NCBI GenBank assembly: GCA_949987705.1
Contig: OX465281.1
Coordinates: forward strand, 199,689,112-199,753,111
Source: Thereva unica
Taxonomy: Eukaryota; Arthropoda; Insecta; Diptera; Therevidae
Reading direction: 5' to 3'
DNA length: 64,000 nt
A program made the translations under genes and the position numbers. Positions 46,111 to 56,739 of this stretch are shown piece after piece. The notes beneath the pieces are model-generated. The model was not told the origin of the DNA, did not search any database, and saw only the letters and a list, made by a program, of their open reading frames with translations. The first letter of the stretch is position 1. Each line of letters opens with the position of its first letter.

Positions 46111-46539
46111 AACCATTTTCACCATCATTCTCTATATCACTAAAAAGAAAATTGAATGCGTAAATATAGTACAAAATAAATATAATGTAATAATATGAAC
46201 AAAATGAAAAAATACCTCATTTTTCACTTATTTTTTCAAGATATTACTACTTTACTACGAGGGTCTACAACAAATTCTGTAAAGTGACAGCTCTCTTCTT
46301 CTTGGTTTTATTCCTCGCACAGTGTCTAAAACATTTGCGTATTTGCAGCCGTTTGCAAGCGCACACTGCATTATTGAACGTCTGACGGAAATCATTTTGA
46401 TTTATTGACTTGTGTGCAAAAGCAACAAAGTCATTTGCTCGTGCAACGTGCATTATTGACAGCACCCTTTCCTGTAGTCAATTACAATTCGCCACTTGTT
46501 CTGACCTGAATTATCCAATTTCTTAGGAACTATCCATAA

Positions 46540-46976
46540 TGCCGGGTTTTCATTAGTAGAATTAGTGGTAGAGTAACTGGCGTACTTTTAAGCCGAGCTA
46601 ACTCTACTCTACTTATTTTGGTAGAGTACCCGTTTTCACTTAAATTGAAAATAGTATGGTGCAGAAGGTAATAGTGACTAGTTGCTAAACGCTAAAACTT
46701 TAATGACAGCACACTAAATACTTAGATGCCACGAATTTCTTGTATGCTCGACTATCTCAACACTGTTTTCATTAGCATAGTGGCGGTAGAGTAGAGTGGA
46801 AAGCAGTGGTGGGGGACAGAACTAGTAGAGTAACTTCACCACGGTGCTATCCCACTCTACTCTACTGTAATCAAGTACTCTACTCTACCACTTTCGTTTT
46901 CATTAAGCGAGTTCTCAAGATAGTTAGTACTCGCCCAGTATACTCTACCACTAATTCTACTAATGAAAACCCGGCA
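46540..46976. mobile_element. MITE in errantivirus pol, TAA duplication
   Basis: A 437-bp element has 36-bp perfect inverted ends (TGCCGGGTTTTCATTAG...) and is full of GTAGAGTA/TACTCTAC motifs. TAA lies at 46537-46539 and 46977-46979; the sequence also allows ATAAT. Ignoring it restores [15 protein letters not shown] in the RT. The short pol piece 46480-46536 lies between it and the Harbinger. Confidence 0.85.
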
Positions 46977-47663
46977 TAATGGACTATTATAAGGAGAGTT
47001 ACTGGGGGCTATTATATTTTGCTCCAACATTTCTTTGATTTGCCGCTCTATCTCTCGCTCATGAATGCGAGGATATCGGTAAATTTTTGAGTATATTGGA
47101 CTGTCGGTTGTAGTAACAATTTCATGCTGTACCTCGTGGGTAAAACTCAGCTTGTCTCCTTCTTTATAGAATAATTCCTCGTAATCTTTTAGTATTTTGC
47201 ATATACTTTGTCTCTCTTCTACGTTCAAGTGATCTAAGTTTATTTTATTAATGTTACTTGTTTCGATGTTGCATGTTTCGTTTAGGATAAAGTAGTGGTC
47301 GGTACCTTCAAAATAAATTCTATTGTTGTAAAATTCAATGCACAGAAGCTCTAAATTTATTTTTGCTTTGAAGGGTAGTAAAAAATTTAGGCCCATAATG
47401 GCATCGTATTTTCGTCCTATTAAATCCATTACCTTCCAACATAAGGAACCGGATTTATTAACTTCTAAAGGAATTGGAGTAATAATTTTGTTTTCCACCT
47501 TGGAAATACCATTTATTGTTGAAAAATATAAGGGTTTTTCGAGTTTAATTTCACGATAATTTCTAAATATGTTTGGCTTTATGATACTCGTTTCAGAACC
47601 AGTATCAATAAGACATTTAAACTTTATGTTGTCTATAGTCATTGTAACTATGGGTAGCCGTCC
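46977..47663 (-). pseudogene. pol: Errantivirus pol, protease and RT start
   Basis: The frame overlaps the gag end and includes an ATG at 47642. Aspartic protease motif: CLIDTGSETSII. Later IMGLNFLLPF and the linker LNVEERQSICKILKDYEELF lead to the RT start TTDSPIYSKIYRYPR. It is cut at SPYNSPL by the MITE. Overlap with gag points to a frameshift or restart mode of translation, as in related elements. Confidence 0.88.
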
Positions 47664-48745
47664 GGTTGAAATTCCTCTAAAAAATTTACTTCTCTATGTT
47701 GGATATTATCAACTTCCATTGGAGTTATTGAATTAGTGTTGCCGTGATTCTGTCTTTGCCTGAACTGTCCGTAATTACGTTCATTGGTAGGGTGTCTCTG
47801 GAGAACACTATTATTTCGCCTATACTGATCTCCATGGTTATTGTTATAGAAAGCCCTATCTCGCCTAAACCCTTCATTTTGTCTATAAAATCCCGAATTG
47901 TTTCTATAATTATGTTGATTCCCGAAATTTCTAATATCATTTCGTGAGTCGTTCGGTCTGTTATCGTCACGTCTAAAGTCCTTACGGTGTCCGTTAAGGG
48001 TCTTGGAATCTCTGTTGGCTTTTCGATTATTATAATGAATCACCTCACCTTCTTCCAATAACCCTAATTCATCGAATGTATTAAATATCTCATTTAAAGT
48101 CATATTGTGCTTAATATTTACTCTATAACTGCCAGTTAACATATCCTTCACTATATCTACTAAGTTCTTATCGTTATTCTCTGGGCTATAGTTAGTAGGA
48201 TTATTTTCATCAAACTCGTATAACTCATTTAGCTGATAATTAATCGATCTTATAATACTAAATAATTCCTTTAAGTTATTTACCTTAATACTACGGCATT
48301 CGTAAAACAGCTTCTTGTAACTGTTTCTCGGTCGAAATTCAACTTTCAGCTCAGCTTTTACCTGTTGAATACATCGTCTTGCATCGCCTTGAAGTTTCTC
48401 CTTTACAATCATATGAAGTCCATGTTGCATGAGGGGGATGTTGTTGCCACATAATGCTGTCACATTCTCCACTGTATGAATGAATTCCTGAAGACTGCAA
48501 TCGCCTCTTCCGGTAAATGCCTTTATATGCTGGAACTTATTTAAAATTTGGTCCGCCGTAAGTTGAAATTGATGCAGAAGATTATTGTTGTTCCGTTCAG
48601 GTTGAGCCTGTAACTGTTGCCGCATCGCTTCTAACTCCCTTTGAGTTTGCTCGACAATTCTTTGCAAATGCTGAATATCTTGTTCCTCCATGTTTACTTC
48701 AAGTTGTCTATTATTGTCGAAAGCTGCTCTTCTGCTGCTCCTCAT
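47648..48745 (-). CDS. gag: Errantivirus gag
   Basis: The frame is open to a TAG at 47648. The best start is the ATG at 48745 (MRSSRRAAFDN); an upstream TTG is in frame but unlikely. Features: a coiled coil at residues about 20-50, the capsid segment AFTGRGDCSLQEFIHTVE, CRSIKVNNLKELFSIIRSINYQL, and a basic Asn/Arg-rich nucleic-acid-binding tail (RNDIRNFGNQHNYRNN) in place of CCHC knuckles, as in 17.6/297-type Gag. Intact, unlike pol and env. Confidence 0.85.
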   Translation of the reverse strand: MRSSRRAAFDNNRQLEVNMEEQDIQHLQRIVEQTQRELEAMRQQLQAQPERNNNNLLHQFQLTADQILNKFQHIKAFTGRGDCSLQEFIHTVENVTALCGNNIPLMQHGLHMIVKEKLQGDARRCIQQVKAELKVEFRPRNSYKKLFYECRSIKVNNLKELFSIIRSINYQLNELYEFDENNPTNYSPENNDKNLVDIVKDMLTGSYRVNIKHNMTLNEIFNTFDELGLLEEGEVIHYNNRKANRDSKTLNGHRKDFRRDDNRPNDSRNDIRNFGNQHNYRNNSGFYRQNEGFRRDRAFYNNNHGDQYRRNNSVLQRHPTNERNYGQFRQRQNHGNTNSITPMEVDNIQHREVNFLEEFQPDGYP

Positions 48746-48930
48746 AAAATCTTGCAACGACTGCCCTCTGTTTTCACTCCGTTGTTTTTTATTTCTTTTA
48801 TTAGTTTAACTCACTGTTAAAAATTTCTTTATTAATCACTTCTGCCCACAGTAACTTTTTCTCACAGTAGTATGCTCACAACACAACTAATAAGTTCCGA
48901 TCACTGGATCCCAAAATCTTCGGATTTAGG

Positions 48931-48948
48931 ATCCTACCGACTGCGCCA
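48931..48948 (-). promoter_or_regulatory. Errantivirus primer-binding site
   Basis: On the minus strand it reads TGGCGCAGTCGGTAGGAT, sharing its first T with the LTR end. It is the tRNA-Ser-type site of the 17.6/297 group, as I recall. Confidence 0.8.
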
Positions 48949-49505
48949 GTTTTAGTTTGATCGTAATTATGAGTGAAATAAATGAAAAATAAAACAATTG
49001 ACTTTCACTGATATTTTATTTATAATTGAACTTGATAATTTATTATTTAACACTTTAATTACAATTCAAAACTTTAGTACAAGATTTAAAATACCCGGAC
49101 GATCTCTTCAGATTCGTTCTTGTTTCCCGGTGGTCTTCAGACTAATTTCCTAATTATATTCTTACTAGCATAAAACCCGCGTGCCTTGCAACGCCTTTAA
49201 AAACTGTTTATTATGTGCAATGTTTTCCTTAAAAAAAAACCAACAAAAAAGTCAGCTGTTATTATCCCTAAAAAGGGTTTATTATAGTGCATTTTTTTAA
49301 TAAATATGGTAAACAAATTACTGCGAATATCACCTCTCCTCAACAAATCTGCAAGTTTTAAAGTAGATTGGCATGTATATGTCATCAAGAAAAGTGACAT
49401 TTTAGGGTTTGACGAACGTTCGTTAAGTTTGTTCGCCTATTTACGTGGATGTAAGAAATTATGAAGCAATCACAAATGAATCCTTACTAATATTATAAAT
49501 GCGAA

Positions 49506-49511
49506 AGTAAC

Positions 49512-49564
<53 letters not shown>
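49506..49564 (+). repeat. CTGT microsatellite in Helitron 5' end
   Basis: About 14 units of CTGT follow GCGAAAGTAACT. The outer Helitron has the inverse at 53733-53793. It is a usual part of this Helitron family's 5' end. Confidence 0.9.
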
Positions 49565-49761
49565 TACGCTTTCACGCCTAAACCACTAAACCGATTTTGA
49601 TGAAATTTGCAACAGACATAGTTTAGACCTTGGAGACGGACATAGGCTACTTTTTATGGAGAACAAAAGGGTTGAAGGGGGTGAAATGGGGTTCAATAAG
49701 TTGCAAGGGGATTTTTTTCTATTGTATAAAAAGTAACTGACTGACAGACAACGCACAACTT

Positions 49762-52268
49762 AAACCGCTAGAGCTAAAGGGCTGAAATTTTGACTGTGCA
49801 TCCCTATAATGGCGTGGACATCCACTAAAAAGCGATTTTTCGAAATTCATCCCCTAAGGGGGTGAAATGGGGTTTATCCAAACCGCTGGAGCTATAGGGC
49901 TGAAATTTGGACAGTGCATCCCTATAATGGCGTGGACATCCACTAAGAAGCGGTTTTTCGAAATTCATCCCCTAAGGGGGTGAAATGGGGTTTATCCAAA
50001 CCGTTGGAGCTATAGGGCTGAAATTTTGACAGTGCATCCCTATAATGGCGTGGACATCCACTAAGAAACGATTTTTCGAAATTCATCCCCTAAGGTGGTG
50101 AAATGGGGTTTATCCAAACCGTTGGAGCTATAGGGCTGAAATTTTGACAGTGCATCCCTATAATGGCGTGGACATCCACTAAGAAGCGATTTTTCGAAAT
50201 TCATCCCCTAAGGGGGTGAAATGGGGTTTATCCAAACCGTTGGAGCTATAGGGCTGAAATTTTGACAGTGCATCCCTATAATGGCGTGGACATCCACTAA
50301 GAAGCGGTTTTTCGAAATTCATCCCCTAAGGGGGTGAAATGGGGTTTATCCAAACCGCTGGAGCTATAGGGCTGAAATTTTGACAGTGCATCCCTATAAT
50401 GGCGTGGACATCCACTAAGAAGCGATTTTTCGAAATTCATCCCCTAAGGGGGTGAAATGGGGTTTATCCAAACCGTTGGAGCTATAGGGCTGACATTTTG
50501 ACAGTGCATCCCTATAATGGCGTGGACATCCACTAAGAAGCGATTTTTCGAAATTCATCCCCTAAAGGGGTGAAATGGGGTTTATCCAAACCGTTGGAGC
50601 TATAGGGCTGAAATTTTGACAGTGCATCCCTATAATGGCGTGGACATCCACTAAGAAGCGATTTTTCGAAATTCATCCCCTAAGGGGGTGAAATGGGGTT
50701 TACCCAAACCGCTGGAGCTATAGGGCTGAAATTTTGACAGTGCATCCCTATAATGGCGTGGACATCCACTAAGAAGCGATTTTTCGAAATTCATCCCCTA
50801 AGGGGGTGAAATGGGGTTTATCCAAACCGTTGGAGCTATAGGGCTGAAATTTTGACAGTGCATCCCTATAATGGCGTGGACATCCACTAAGAAGCGATTT
50901 TTCGAAATTCATCCCCTAAGGGGGTGAAATGGGGTTTATCCAAACCGTTGGAGCTATAGGGCTGAAATTTTGACAGTGCATCCCTATAATGGCGTGGACA
51001 TCCACTAAGAAACGATTTTTCGAAATTCATCCCCTAAGGGGGTGAAATGGGGTTTATCCAAACCGTTGGAGCTATAGGGCTGAAATTTTGACAGTGCATC
51101 CCTATAATGGCGTGGACATCCACTAAGAAGCGATTTTTCGAAATTCATCCCCTAAGCGGGTTTACCCAAACCGCTGGAGCTATAGGGCTGAAAGTTTGAC
51201 AGTGCATCCCTATAATGACGTTTACATCCACTAAAAAGCGATTTTTCGAAATTCATTCCCTAAGGGGGTGAAATGGGGTTTATCCAAACCGTTGGAGCTA
51301 TACGGCTGAAATTTTGAGAGTGCATCTCTATAATGGCGTGGACATCCACTATAAAGCAATTTTTCGAAATTCATCCCTTAAGGGGGTGAAATAGGGTTTA
51401 TCCAAACCGCTGGAGCTATAGAATTGAAATTTTAACAGTGCATCCCTATAATGACGTGGACATCCACTAAAGAGCGATTTTTCGAAATTCATCCCCTAAG
51501 GGTGTGAAATGGGGTTTATACAAACCGCTAAAGCTATAGGGCTGAAATTTGGACAGTGCATCCCTATAATGACGTTTACATCCACTAAAGAGCGATTTTT
51601 CGAAATTCATCCCCTAAGGGTGTGAAATGGGGTTTTTACAAACCGCTAAAGCTATAGGGCTGAAATTTGGACAGTGCATCTCTATAATGGAGTGGACATC
51701 CACTATAAAGCGATTTTTCGAAATTCATCCCCTAAGGGGGTGAAATGGGGTTTATCCAAACCGCTGGAGCTATAGGGCTGAAATTTTGACTTGCATCCCC
51801 TTAATGACGTGGACATCCACTAAGAAGCGATTTTTCGAAATTTATCCCCTAATGGGGTGAAATGGGATTAACCCACACCGCTGAAGCTGGAGGGCTCTAA
51901 TTTTGACCGTGCATCACTACAATGACGTGGGCATCCACTTAGGGACGATTGAAATTTATCCCCTAAGGGGGTTAAATGGGGTTAAGCCAAACCGCTGGAG
52001 CTAAACGGCTGAAATTTTGACAGTGCATCGTGGACATTTACTAAGAAGCGATTTTTCGAAATTCATCCCCTAAAGGGGTAAAATTTGGTTTACCAAACTA
52101 CTGGAACTACAGGGTTGAAATTTGGACAGTGCATCCCTATAATGACATGGACATCCACTAAGAGGCGAGTACTCGAAATTCATCCCCTAAGGGGATGAAA
52201 TGGGGTTAATCCAAACCTCTGAAGCTGAAGGGCTGAAATTTTGACAGTGCATCCCTATAATCGCGTAG
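49762..52268 (+). repeat. 118-bp tandem array in inner Helitron
   Basis: About 21 units with a spacing of 118 bp (e.g. 49951, 50069, 50187). Each unit has CGATTTTTCGAAATTCATCC, a CCCCTAAGGGG palindrome, AAACCGTTGGAGCTATAGGG and GCATCCCTATAATGGCGTGG. Units in the first two-thirds are nearly identical; those after about 51150 are diverged and include shortened ones. Confidence 0.92.
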
Positions 52269-52651
52269 AAATGAATGACTCGAACTTCACTTTATTTAAT
52301 ATTCATTTGTGATTGCTTCATAATTTCTTACATCCACGTAAATAGGCGAACAAACTTAACGAACGTTCGTCAAACCCTAAAATGTCACTTTTCTTGATGA
52401 CATATACATGCCAATCTACTTTAAAACTTGCAGATTTGTTGAGGAGAGGTGATATTCGCAGTAATTTGTTTACCATATTTATTAAAAAAATGCACTATAA
52501 TAAACCCTTTTTAGGGATAATAACAGCTGACTTTTTTGTTGGTTTTTTTTTAAGGAAAACATTGCACATAATAAACAGTTTTTAAAGGCGTTGCAAGGCA
52601 CGCGGGTTTTATGCTAGTATTAAATAAAGTGAAGTTCGAGTCATTCATTTC

Positions 52652-53532
52652 TACGCGATTATAGGGATGCACTGTCAAAATTTCAGCCCTATAGCTCCAA
52701 CGGTTTGGATAAACCCCATTTCACCCCTTTAGGGGATGAATTTCGAAAAATCGCTTCTTAGTGGATGTCCACGCCATTATAGGGATGCACTGTCAAAATG
52801 TCAGCCCTATAGCTCCAACGGTTTGGATAAACCCCATTTCACCCCCTTAGGGGATGAATTTCGAAAAATCGCTTCTTAGTGGATGTCCACGCCATTATAG
52901 GGATGCACTGTCAAAATTTCAGCCCTATAGCTCCAGCGGTTTGGATAAACCCCATTTCACCCCCTTAGGGGATGAATTTCGAAAAACCGCTTCTTAGTGG
53001 ATGTCCACGCCATTATAGGGATGCACTGTCAAAATTTCAGCCCTATAGCTCCAACGGTTTGGATAAACCCCATTTCACCCCCTTAGGGGATGAATTTCGA
53101 AAAATCGCTTCTTAGTGGATGTCCACGCCATTATAGGGATGCACTGTCAAAATTTCAGCCCTATAGCTCCAACGGTTTGGATAAACCCCATTTCACCACC
53201 TTAGGGGATGAATTTCGAAAAATCGTTTCTTAGTGGATGTCCACGCCATTATAGGGATGCACTGTCAAAATTTCAGCCCTATAGCTCCAACGGTTTGGAT
53301 AAACCCCATTTCACCCCCTTAGGGGATGAATTTCGAAAAACCGCTTCTTAGTGGATGTCCACGCCATTATAGGGATGCACTGTCCAAATTTCAGCCCTAT
53401 AGCTCCAGCGGTTTGGATAAACCCCATTTCACCCCCTTAGGGGATGAATTTCGAAAAATCGCTTTTTAGTGGATGTCCACGCCATTATAGGGATGCACAG
53501 TCAAAATTTCAGCCCTTTAGCTCTAGCGGTTT
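52652..53532 (-). repeat. 118-bp tandem array in outer Helitron
   Basis: Same unit in inverse orientation, about 7.5 copies, closely matching the first units of the inner array. Confidence 0.92.
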
Positions 53533-53729
53533 AAGTTGTGCGTTGTCTGTCAGTCAGTTACTTTTTATACAATAGAAAAAAATCCCCTTGCAACTTATTG
53601 AACCCCATTTCACCCCCTTCAACCCTTTTGTTCTCCATAAAAAGTAGCCTATGTCCGTCTCCAAGGTCTAAACTATGTCTGTTGCAAATTTCATCAAAAT
53701 CGGTTTAGTGGTTTAGGCGTGAAAGCGTA

Positions 53730-53794
<65 letters not shown>

Positions 53795-54803
53795 GTTACT
53801 TTCGCATTTATAATATTAGTAAGGATTGATTCGATACCTTTTGAATATCCGACCTTTGAGCTTTCAGAATATTAACCTTATGTGAACGGAAATGCTGATT
53901 TCTGCATTTCCGTTTCTTATGGAAAATTTTAATATTTCGATTTAGAATTTAATTGTTTATCAATGCAATTTTTCTTACTCGTGTTGGGAAATATTTAAAA
54001 GGTATCGAATTTAAATGCTTATTTTTAATTTATTCATGGTTTGTATGGTATTAGCAAAAATCACGTTGTCTTCGAGTGATTTTTTATCATTTCCGTCGTG
54101 ATTTATGCTTGATACCATAACTCGAGCGACACTCGGTAACCAAAAAAACTGTTTTTCTTAAAATGTTCCGGTTTTTTTCTTCGCGACTTCCTCGCCGGCT
54201 CACGGCTCAAACTTGAATGACTGAACAACTCAATCTCGTCCTAGCGAAAAATGCTTAGCCACTTGTGCGAGACGCTTCCTGGAAATTTCCATCAAATCGT
54301 CTCCTTATATGGTTATGCGTGGCTTATTGGGAGCGGGGTGATAGCGCTAGAAGAAATTCTTGCGCTCGCATCATTGAGTATTTGCCTATGTGTCCCAATT
54401 CATACATGCAGGCAACATACATTATGTTTATGTGTGCCTCGGCGTCATGCGATTATTCTTGCGCAAAGGGCTTGGATTGGTTGCGCCGCTACCCGATAGA
54501 ATTTTCTGGACCGATGTCCATGTGTGGGTGGGAGATTTAACCACGGGCTAATTATTAGGGCATAGGCGTGCGCAATTTAAGTAAAAAAATTCATCCGAAA
54601 GAATTTCGATGCGAGTAGATTTTTGCTGAGTGAGAAACAAAAATTTTGAATAAAGAAATTTTTTGGATAAAGAACGAAAGTGAGGGGGTTGTATAGATTT
54701 ATTCAGACGGTTAATTCAGTAATGCCGTTGAGGCGAATATGACCGAGGATTACGCCAGGGATTTTTCCGGCGTTGGTTTTCTGACCGCCGACCGTTACAC
54801 TGT

Positions 54804-54975
54804 TTTCTTATCAAATTTACTTTGAGTAATTTCATCTTCTTTTAATCGCTGCAAAAATATTTTAGAAGAAGGATCCTTGACCTGTTCTTGTAAATAAGGT
54901 ATTATATTTGCACAAAATGCATCCCACTTTTCGATTAAAAATCCATTTTTTTTGTGCAAAAACTTGTAATCTTTA
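54804..54975 (-). pseudogene. Exon of the unclassified family, separated from its 3' exon
   Basis: After a TTTATAG acceptor the frame reads KDYKFLHKKNGFLIEKWD, then IIPYLQEQV and FLQRLKEDEI, and ends at AAAACA with the original donor GTAATTG. The solo LTR inserted right after ACAG, so the junction now reads ACA-GTGTAACGG and still shows a GT. The matching last exon is at 31847-32300. Earlier exons are not found; a Harbinger lies just upstream. Confidence 0.45.
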
Positions 54976-54979
54976 TCAA

Positions 54980-56670
54980 CCTATAAAATAATCCATTATT
55001 ATTATCAAGTTCTGCCTCAAAAACTATATTATCGATTTTGTTTTGTACAGTAACCTGAAAAAGTTGCCCGTACAAAGCAGGTGCATCTTGTAATGCCTCC
55101 GAACTCCGTATTTGCGATTTGTTGGTAAGCATCACTTGCTTTCTTTAAATGTTTTGTAACATTTAAATCGACTTGACTGAGGCCTCCTCTTCTTTGGGCG
55201 CTTTGTGGCAATACATAGTTTATAGATCCTGGGCTTCCATTCCCGCTTTCCATACTGTTCCTGTTCTCCCTTTCTTCGTGAAGGTTCGCTAAAGGTTCAG
55301 TATTATCTTGCCCTACATTTTCTTTATTATTCATTACTTCCTCATCCCCTGAGAATTCTTCATTGTGGGTTTCCTATAAAAAAATAGTTGTAGGTAGTTA
55401 TTCAAATAATAAATTAAGCGTACTATAAATATGTAATCTTTTTTAGCTGCCACGGACAGAGGGAGAATGGAAAATAATAGAAAATGGTTTTAGTCAGCGC
55501 TGGAACTTCCCTCATTGCGTGGGTGCAATGGACGGAAAGCATATTTTGCTTCAAGCCCCATTTAATAGCGAATCTACATTTTATAATTATAAAAAATCGT
55601 TCAGCATAGTACTTTTAGCATTGGTTGATGCAGACTACTGCTTCACATTTGTTGACTTTGAGCTCAAGGACGAATGAACGACGCAGTAGTCTTTGCAAGC
55701 ACATCACTATACCGTAAAATGATGCGAGAGGATCTTTTTCTTCCACCAAGGGAACCCCTTCCAGAACGCCAAAAAAGCGTTCCGTATGTTGTAGTTGGTG
55801 ATGATGCATTTCCTCTAAGTATCTCAATTTTGAAACCATATTGTGGAAATCATGCCAAAGGCAGCATTGAACGGATTTTTAACTATCGCCTTTGTCGCAC
55901 CCGAAGAATTGTAGAAAATGTTTTTGGCATTGTACCATCTGTATTCCGCATTTTTAAAAAGCCAATGTTGCTACAACCAGAAAAGGCTGCTTTGGCTTCC
56001 ATGACATGTGCACTACTTCATAATTTTTTACGGCGCAGTAATACATCCAGGCAAATATATACATACTCCAAATGGATTTGTGGATGATGAGGTCGACGGA
56101 AAATTAAAACCAGGAAGATTCCGGCAGAACACCGGCAATACATCGTTCGTCCCCCTGTCTAAAATAGCCAGAAAACCTTCCCAAGAAGCAAAAGACGTTC
56201 GAAAAGAGTTTGCTGAATATTTCAAAACGAACGGTACCGTTGATTGGCAAGATTGTATTGACTGAGTTAATATACTTTATTATTATAGATTTTTTAATAA
56301 TTATATGTACAGTTTGAAATAAAATTACCTCTGAACTAAGAGATGGAATTTTCTTTGTTGTTGCCCTAATGAACCGATCTATGGATTCATATGCGCACCA
56401 AGTAGGCTCATATACGTCCTTCGATCCAGATCCAGTACTGTGGGAATCTCGAACTTTTTTTGCCAAAGTTCTGTAAGTGGACATCAGCGATTCTTTCTTT
56501 TTGCGTAACGCGTCGACAGTTACATCGGCACTAATTTTGTTTGAAATATTTGTCCATGCATCATACAAACTATTGCGGTTTTTATGCTGTTTATTTTTTG
56601 GATCCCACAGTACCGGGTACGATTCGTACAATTGGATAAATTCCAGAATTAAATCATTGCTCCATTCCAT
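54980..56670 (-). pseudogene. Harbinger MADF-domain accessory protein
   Basis: Exon 1 starts ATG 56670 and encodes a MADF domain (WSNDLILEFIQLYESYPVLWD, then AWTNISNKIS, VDALRKKKESLMSTYRT and FIRATTKKIP), ending at a GTAATT donor near 56330. Exon 2, after a TATAG acceptor near 55373, has an acidic/Asn-rich linker, RRGGLSQVDLNVTKHLK, and, after a slip near 55105, LQDAPALYGQLFQVTVQNKID, the BESS-like tail typical of these proteins. The intron holds the transposase exon on the other strand. Its role is presumed DNA binding for the transposase. Confidence 0.65.
55445..56265 (+). pseudogene. PIF/Harbinger transposase, catalytic exon with two frameshifts
   Basis: After a TTTTTAG acceptor the frame has FPHCVGAMDGKHILLQAP (first Asp), YNYKKSFSIVLLALVDADY, then a slip near 55660, GRMNDAVVFAS, VVVGDDAFPLS (second Asp), RRIVENVFGI (Glu) and ALLHNFLRR. 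A second slip near 56065 leads to the C terminus, ending at TGA 56265. The N-terminal exons are missing from the expected side. It belongs to a different Harbinger subgroup from the element at 41206 (AMDGKH rather than CIDGTH, MADF rather than Myb partner). Confidence 0.75.
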
Positions 56671-56739
56671 TGTAATACTTTGCCCCTTTCAAATTTACGC
56701 CACTTCAAATTAAATGTAAATAACACGCTAGAATAATTG

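Larger units (their letters stand above)
41206..46467 (+). mobile_element. PIF/Harbinger transposon in errantivirus RT, TTT duplication
   Basis: A 5,262-bp element opens GGGTGCTGTCAATAATGCAC and closes with its inverse. TTT lies at 41203-41205 and 46468-46470, and pol reads through (IDYRKLNE) when the insert and one TTT are ignored. It carries the standard pair: transposase on plus, Myb-like protein on minus, convergent, with a perfect hairpin between them. TTT is an unusual variant of the TWA target. It is itself split by the element at 41527-43885. Confidence 0.88.
49481..52617 (+). mobile_element. Inner non-autonomous Helitron (plus)
   Basis: It begins TCCTTACTAATATTATAAATG at 49481 and ends TTTTATGCTAG at 52617, inserted between A and T of the outer Helitron in the opposite direction. 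The inner copy's own 3' region (52270-52617) contains the uninterrupted version of the split site, which confirms the junction. It is 3,137 bp with about 21 repeat units. A 67-codon frame occurs in both copies' 3' ends and has no recognised motif. Confidence 0.92.
49165..53825 (-). mobile_element. Outer non-autonomous Helitron (minus)
   Basis: On the minus strand it begins TCCTTACTAATATTATAAATG at 53825 and ends ACGCGGGTTTTATGCTAG at 49165. It has 5' TC and 3' CTAG ends, sits between A and T, and makes no target duplication: all Helitron hallmarks. Without the inner copy it is 1,524 bp, with a CTGT microsatellite near its 5' end (53733-53793) and about 7.5 units of a 118-bp repeat. No Rep-helicase gene. 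Confidence 0.92.
33798..54122 (-). mobile_element. Errantivirus (Gypsy-type) provirus with several nested insertions
   Basis: It has 514-bp LTRs beginning AGTTATGG and ending AAAACT on the minus strand, CGAG duplications at 33794-33797 and 54123-54126, a TGGCGCAGTCGGTAGGAT primer site and a GTGAGGGAGG purine tract. These are features of the 17.6/297 group of insect errantiviruses. Gene order is gag, pol, env. Without insertions it would be about 7.4 kb. Inserts: Helitron pair in the 5' LTR; MITE, Harbinger and viral segment in pol. Both LTRs read identically, yet pol and env carry several frameshifts and stops. Confidence 0.93.
48948..54122 (-). repeat. Errantivirus 5' LTR split by Helitrons
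   Basis: LTR bases are 48948-49164 and 53826-54122, together 514 bp, matching 33798-34311 with no difference seen. The split falls between A and T in TTCTTA/TTGATTCG. Confidence 0.92.
32334..54799 (+). repeat. Solo LTR (2.1 kb) split by an errantivirus, CTGT duplication
   Basis: It starts TGTAACTGTCGGGAGG at 32334 and ends CTGACCGCCGACCGTTACA at 54799, with CTGT at 32330-32333 and 54800-54803. Taking out 33798-54122 and one CGAG leaves 2,137 bp. The left part (32334-33797) aligns with 26774 onward; the right part (54127-54799) aligns with 62450-62830. Short frames in the right part at 54251-54540 lack motifs. The LTR itself holds no gene. Confidence 0.88.

Noticed and set aside
49197..49400. 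67-codon frame also found at 52382-52585
   Set aside because: The two are the same Helitron 3' end in inverse copies; identity reflects the element, not coding selection. No motif seen.
49762..52268. Regular array that could suggest CRISPR or centromeric satellite
   Set aside because: Units abut without spacers, lie wholly inside a Helitron, and the genome is eukaryotic. It is a Helitron-borne tandem repeat.
54251..54540. Two overlapping plus-strand frames
   Set aside because: They lie inside a solo LTR, have no motifs, and the aligned copy at 62450-62600 does not keep the frame.
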